Position numbers and translations under genes: made by a program. From NCBI GenBank assembly GCA_934190685.1, contig CAKPTK010000107.1, positions 1 through 7,417 of the forward strand: DNA of 7,417 nt, given 5' to 3'. This stretch comes from an uncultured Prevotella sp. Lineage in GTDB: Bacteria > Bacteroidota > Bacteroidia > Bacteroidales > Bacteroidaceae. The first letter of the stretch is position 1. Each line of letters begins with the position of its first letter. The notes below the pieces were generated by a model. That model was given only the letters and a program-made list of their open reading frames with translations. It did not search any database and was not told the DNA's origin. Below, in pieces: positions 5,814-7,417 of the stretch.

Positions 5814-7417
5814 TTATAAGGTGAGTGAAAGGGCGAATGAGAAGCTACGGGCGAAGGGGTAGGAGGTGCCTCGCTCCTGCTTGATGGACGAGATGCGGAA
5901 GATGTCGTTCATATAAGCGTTGATGCGCAAACCGCTCAGACCCAGATAGCGGGCAATCTGCGGTTCGAACTCATAGCCCACCTGGAGAGACTCGAGGGTG
6001 AGGGTGTTCTCGCGTTGCACGAAGCGTGAGGACATCGGGGTGCTCTGTGAGTCGGCGATGTTCTTGAACTGGGAAATGTCGCCCGGCTTCTGCCAACGAT
6101 CGTAGAGGGCGCGCTTGTCTTGGTTGTAGTTGAGGTCTGACTTGGTCAGATTCTCCACCTTGTTGAACACAGAACTGTTGAATGCGTCGGCGCCGAGACG
6201 ATAGCGGAAGATGGCGCTGAAGGTCAGTCCGTGGTAGCCGAAGTTGGTGCCGAGGGTGCCCTCGAGGTCTGGGCGGGTGTTGCCCACAATCACCTCGTCG
6301 TCATAGGAGAAGTCATAGCTGTAGGAGCCGTCTTTCTTGATGAACAATTCCTTACCGGTGGCAGGGTCGATACCTGCCGAACGCACAGCCCAGATGTCGT
6401 CTGGGTCGGCACCATCATAATAGCGTTGTGTGCTGCGGCTCTGACCATACTTGTTGAGTGATGACAGGGTGTTGCCGATGCCGCCCAGCTTGGTGCTCTC
6501 GGCACGCATGGTGCCACGTACAGACCAAGTGAGACGCTTCTTCAGGTCGCGGATGATATAATATTGCAGTGTGGCGGTGAAACCCTTGGCCACTTGGTTG
6601 CCCAAGTTGGTGTTGTAGGAGGTGGTGTATTCACCGAGCGTGGAATTGTAGGACATGGGCAGACCGGACGATGCGGGCAGGCCGATGGCGATGAGCAGCG
6701 GGTCTGTCTTCTTATAATAGTAGTCCATGGTCAGCGACAGGCAGTTGTCAAACATCGTCAAGTCAAGACCGATGTTGCGGTCGAGGGTGGTCTGCCACTC
6801 CAGATTCTTGTTGCCCATGTTCAGCAGTACGGAACTGAGTCCGAAGTAGTTGTAGGCGGCATAGGAATATTGGAAGGTGGTCAGCGAGAGCGACGAGTCG
6901 TAGTTCTGGTTGCCGGGGTTACCGATAGAACCACGGATCTTGAAGTAGTTGATGAAGGGGAGGTTCTTCTTGACAAACTCCTCGTTGTGGATGTTCCATC
7001 CCAAGCCGACAGACCAAGTGTTGATATACTTCTTGTTGGAACCGAAGATGGACGAACCATTCAGACGGTAGCTGACATCGAGCAGATAGCGGTCGAGGTA
7101 GGAATAGCCACCTGTGAGATAGGCACTCACTGAACGGCTTACGCTCTCGTTGTAGGATGGACGTCCACCTTCAGGATATCCATTGGAGAAGGATGGGTAG
7201 GTGAAGTTGCCGGAGGGGAAACCTTGAGCAGAATAGCCTTGGAGGGTAGACTTGCTCTCATTGATGTTGGCACCCAATGCCACGTTGATGCGGTGGGCAT
7301 CGTTCAGCACGGTAGCGTAGATGGCTGTGAGGTCGCCTTCGAGGTTGTTGGTCTTTGTGTTGCCGAAGCTGTAGCTGCCTCGTTTCAGCACGTTCACGCT
7401 CTCATAGCGGGTGTCAT
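5814..7417 (-). CDS. SusC/RagA family TonB-linked outer-membrane transporter, C-terminal half
   Basis: The gene enters from the right edge and stops with TAA at 5814-5816, so about 534 C-terminal residues of a normally 1000-1100-residue protein are present. The frame remains open to the edge; there is no true start here. Recognisable SusC barrel elements are YLTGGYSYLDRYLLDVSYR, SIGNPGNQNYDSS, NKNLEWQTTLDRNIGLDLTM, IWAVRSAGIDPATGKELFIK, GNTRPDLEGTLGTNF, RALYDRWQKPGD and the final strand SYPFARSFSFALSLTL. These are late beta strands and loops of the 22-strand barrel. The plug, the TonB box and the N-terminal carboxypeptidase-like domain lie outside the window. With SusD it would form the energised importer, powered by TonB-ExbBD. 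It is first in the visible operon; regulators and promoter would be further right. GC is high (36 of 60 bases in 5941-6000), contrasting with the last two genes of the operon. Confidence 0.95.
   Translation of the reverse strand, partial: DTRYESVNVLKRGSYSFGNTKTNNLEGDLTAIYATVLNDAHRINVALGANINESKSTLQGYSAQGFPSGNFTYPSFSNGYPEGGRPSYNESVSRSVSAYLTGGYSYLDRYLLDVSYRLNGSSIFGSNKKYINTWSVGLGWNIHNEEFVKKNLPFINYFKIRGSIGNPGNQNYDSSLSLTTFQYSYAAYNYFGLSSVLLNMGNKNLEWQTTLDRNIGLDLTMFDNCLSLTMDYYYKKTDPLLIAIGLPASSGLPMSYNSTLGEYTTSYNTNLGNQVAKGFTATLQYYIIRDLKKRLTWSVRGTMRAESTKLGGIGNTLSSLNKYGQSRSTQRYYDGADPDDIWAVRSAGIDPATGKELFIKKDGSYSYDFSYDDEVIVGNTRPDLEGTLGTNFGYHGLTFSAIFRYRLGADAFNSSVFNKVENLTKSDLNYNQDKRALYDRWQKPGDISQFKNIADSQSTPMSSRFVQRENTLTLESLQVGYEFEPQIARYLGLSGLRINAYMNDIFRISSIKQERGTSYPFARSFSFALSLTL

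Noticed and set aside
6564..7133. 189-codon plus-strand open frame opposite SusC
   Set aside because: It is antisense to conserved SusC barrel motifs, with repetitive Val/Gly composition and no family features.

Overview
The window comes from a member of the Bacteroidales, most like a Prevotella/Segatella or Bacteroides relative. The evidence is a SusC/SusD outer-membrane import pair followed by two Bacteroidetes-specific surface-lipoprotein families (DUF4843 and PKD-like) and a GLPGLI-family secreted protein. Start codons also lack Shine-Dalgarno sequences, as is usual in this phylum. The genus is inferred from protein style only.

Layout: positions 1-201 (+ strand) hold the last 66 codons of a glycoside hydrolase family 3 enzyme. 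Positions 202-753 hold no intact gene. They contain an unusual repeat: two approximately 105-base arms in inverted orientation (about 245-350 and 524-630), each able to fold on itself, around a core with overlapping hairpins built on TTGCCCAAA. A possible minus-strand coding remnant (642-761) abuts it. Everything from 754 to the end lies on the minus strand as one tightly packed array. In transcription order it is: SusC (C-terminal half only, running off the window), SusD, DUF4843 lipoprotein, PKD-like lipoprotein, a 125-residue secreted protein of unknown family, and a GLPGLI-family protein. Gaps are 12, 16, 30 and 21 bases, then a 20-base overlap, so one polycistronic transcript is likely. 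Its promoter is outside the window.

How the genes work together: SusC is a TonB-dependent outer-membrane barrel and SusD its lid-like surface lipoprotein. The DUF4843 and PKD-like lipoproteins are probably accessory surface subunits. The gene order recalls the four-component B. thetaiotaomicron BT2261-BT2264 importer, which was crystallised with bound peptides, so a peptide substrate is at least as likely as a glycan. The two terminal genes are markedly AT-richer than the rest and look like a later addition. The GLPGLI gene also carries a perfect 16-bp inverted repeat at the end of its signal-peptide coding region. The GH3 gene is convergent with the operon and should not be assumed to belong to it.

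The best candidates for something undescribed are the composite inverted-repeat element at 245-630 and the AT-rich two-gene addition with its internal hairpin.
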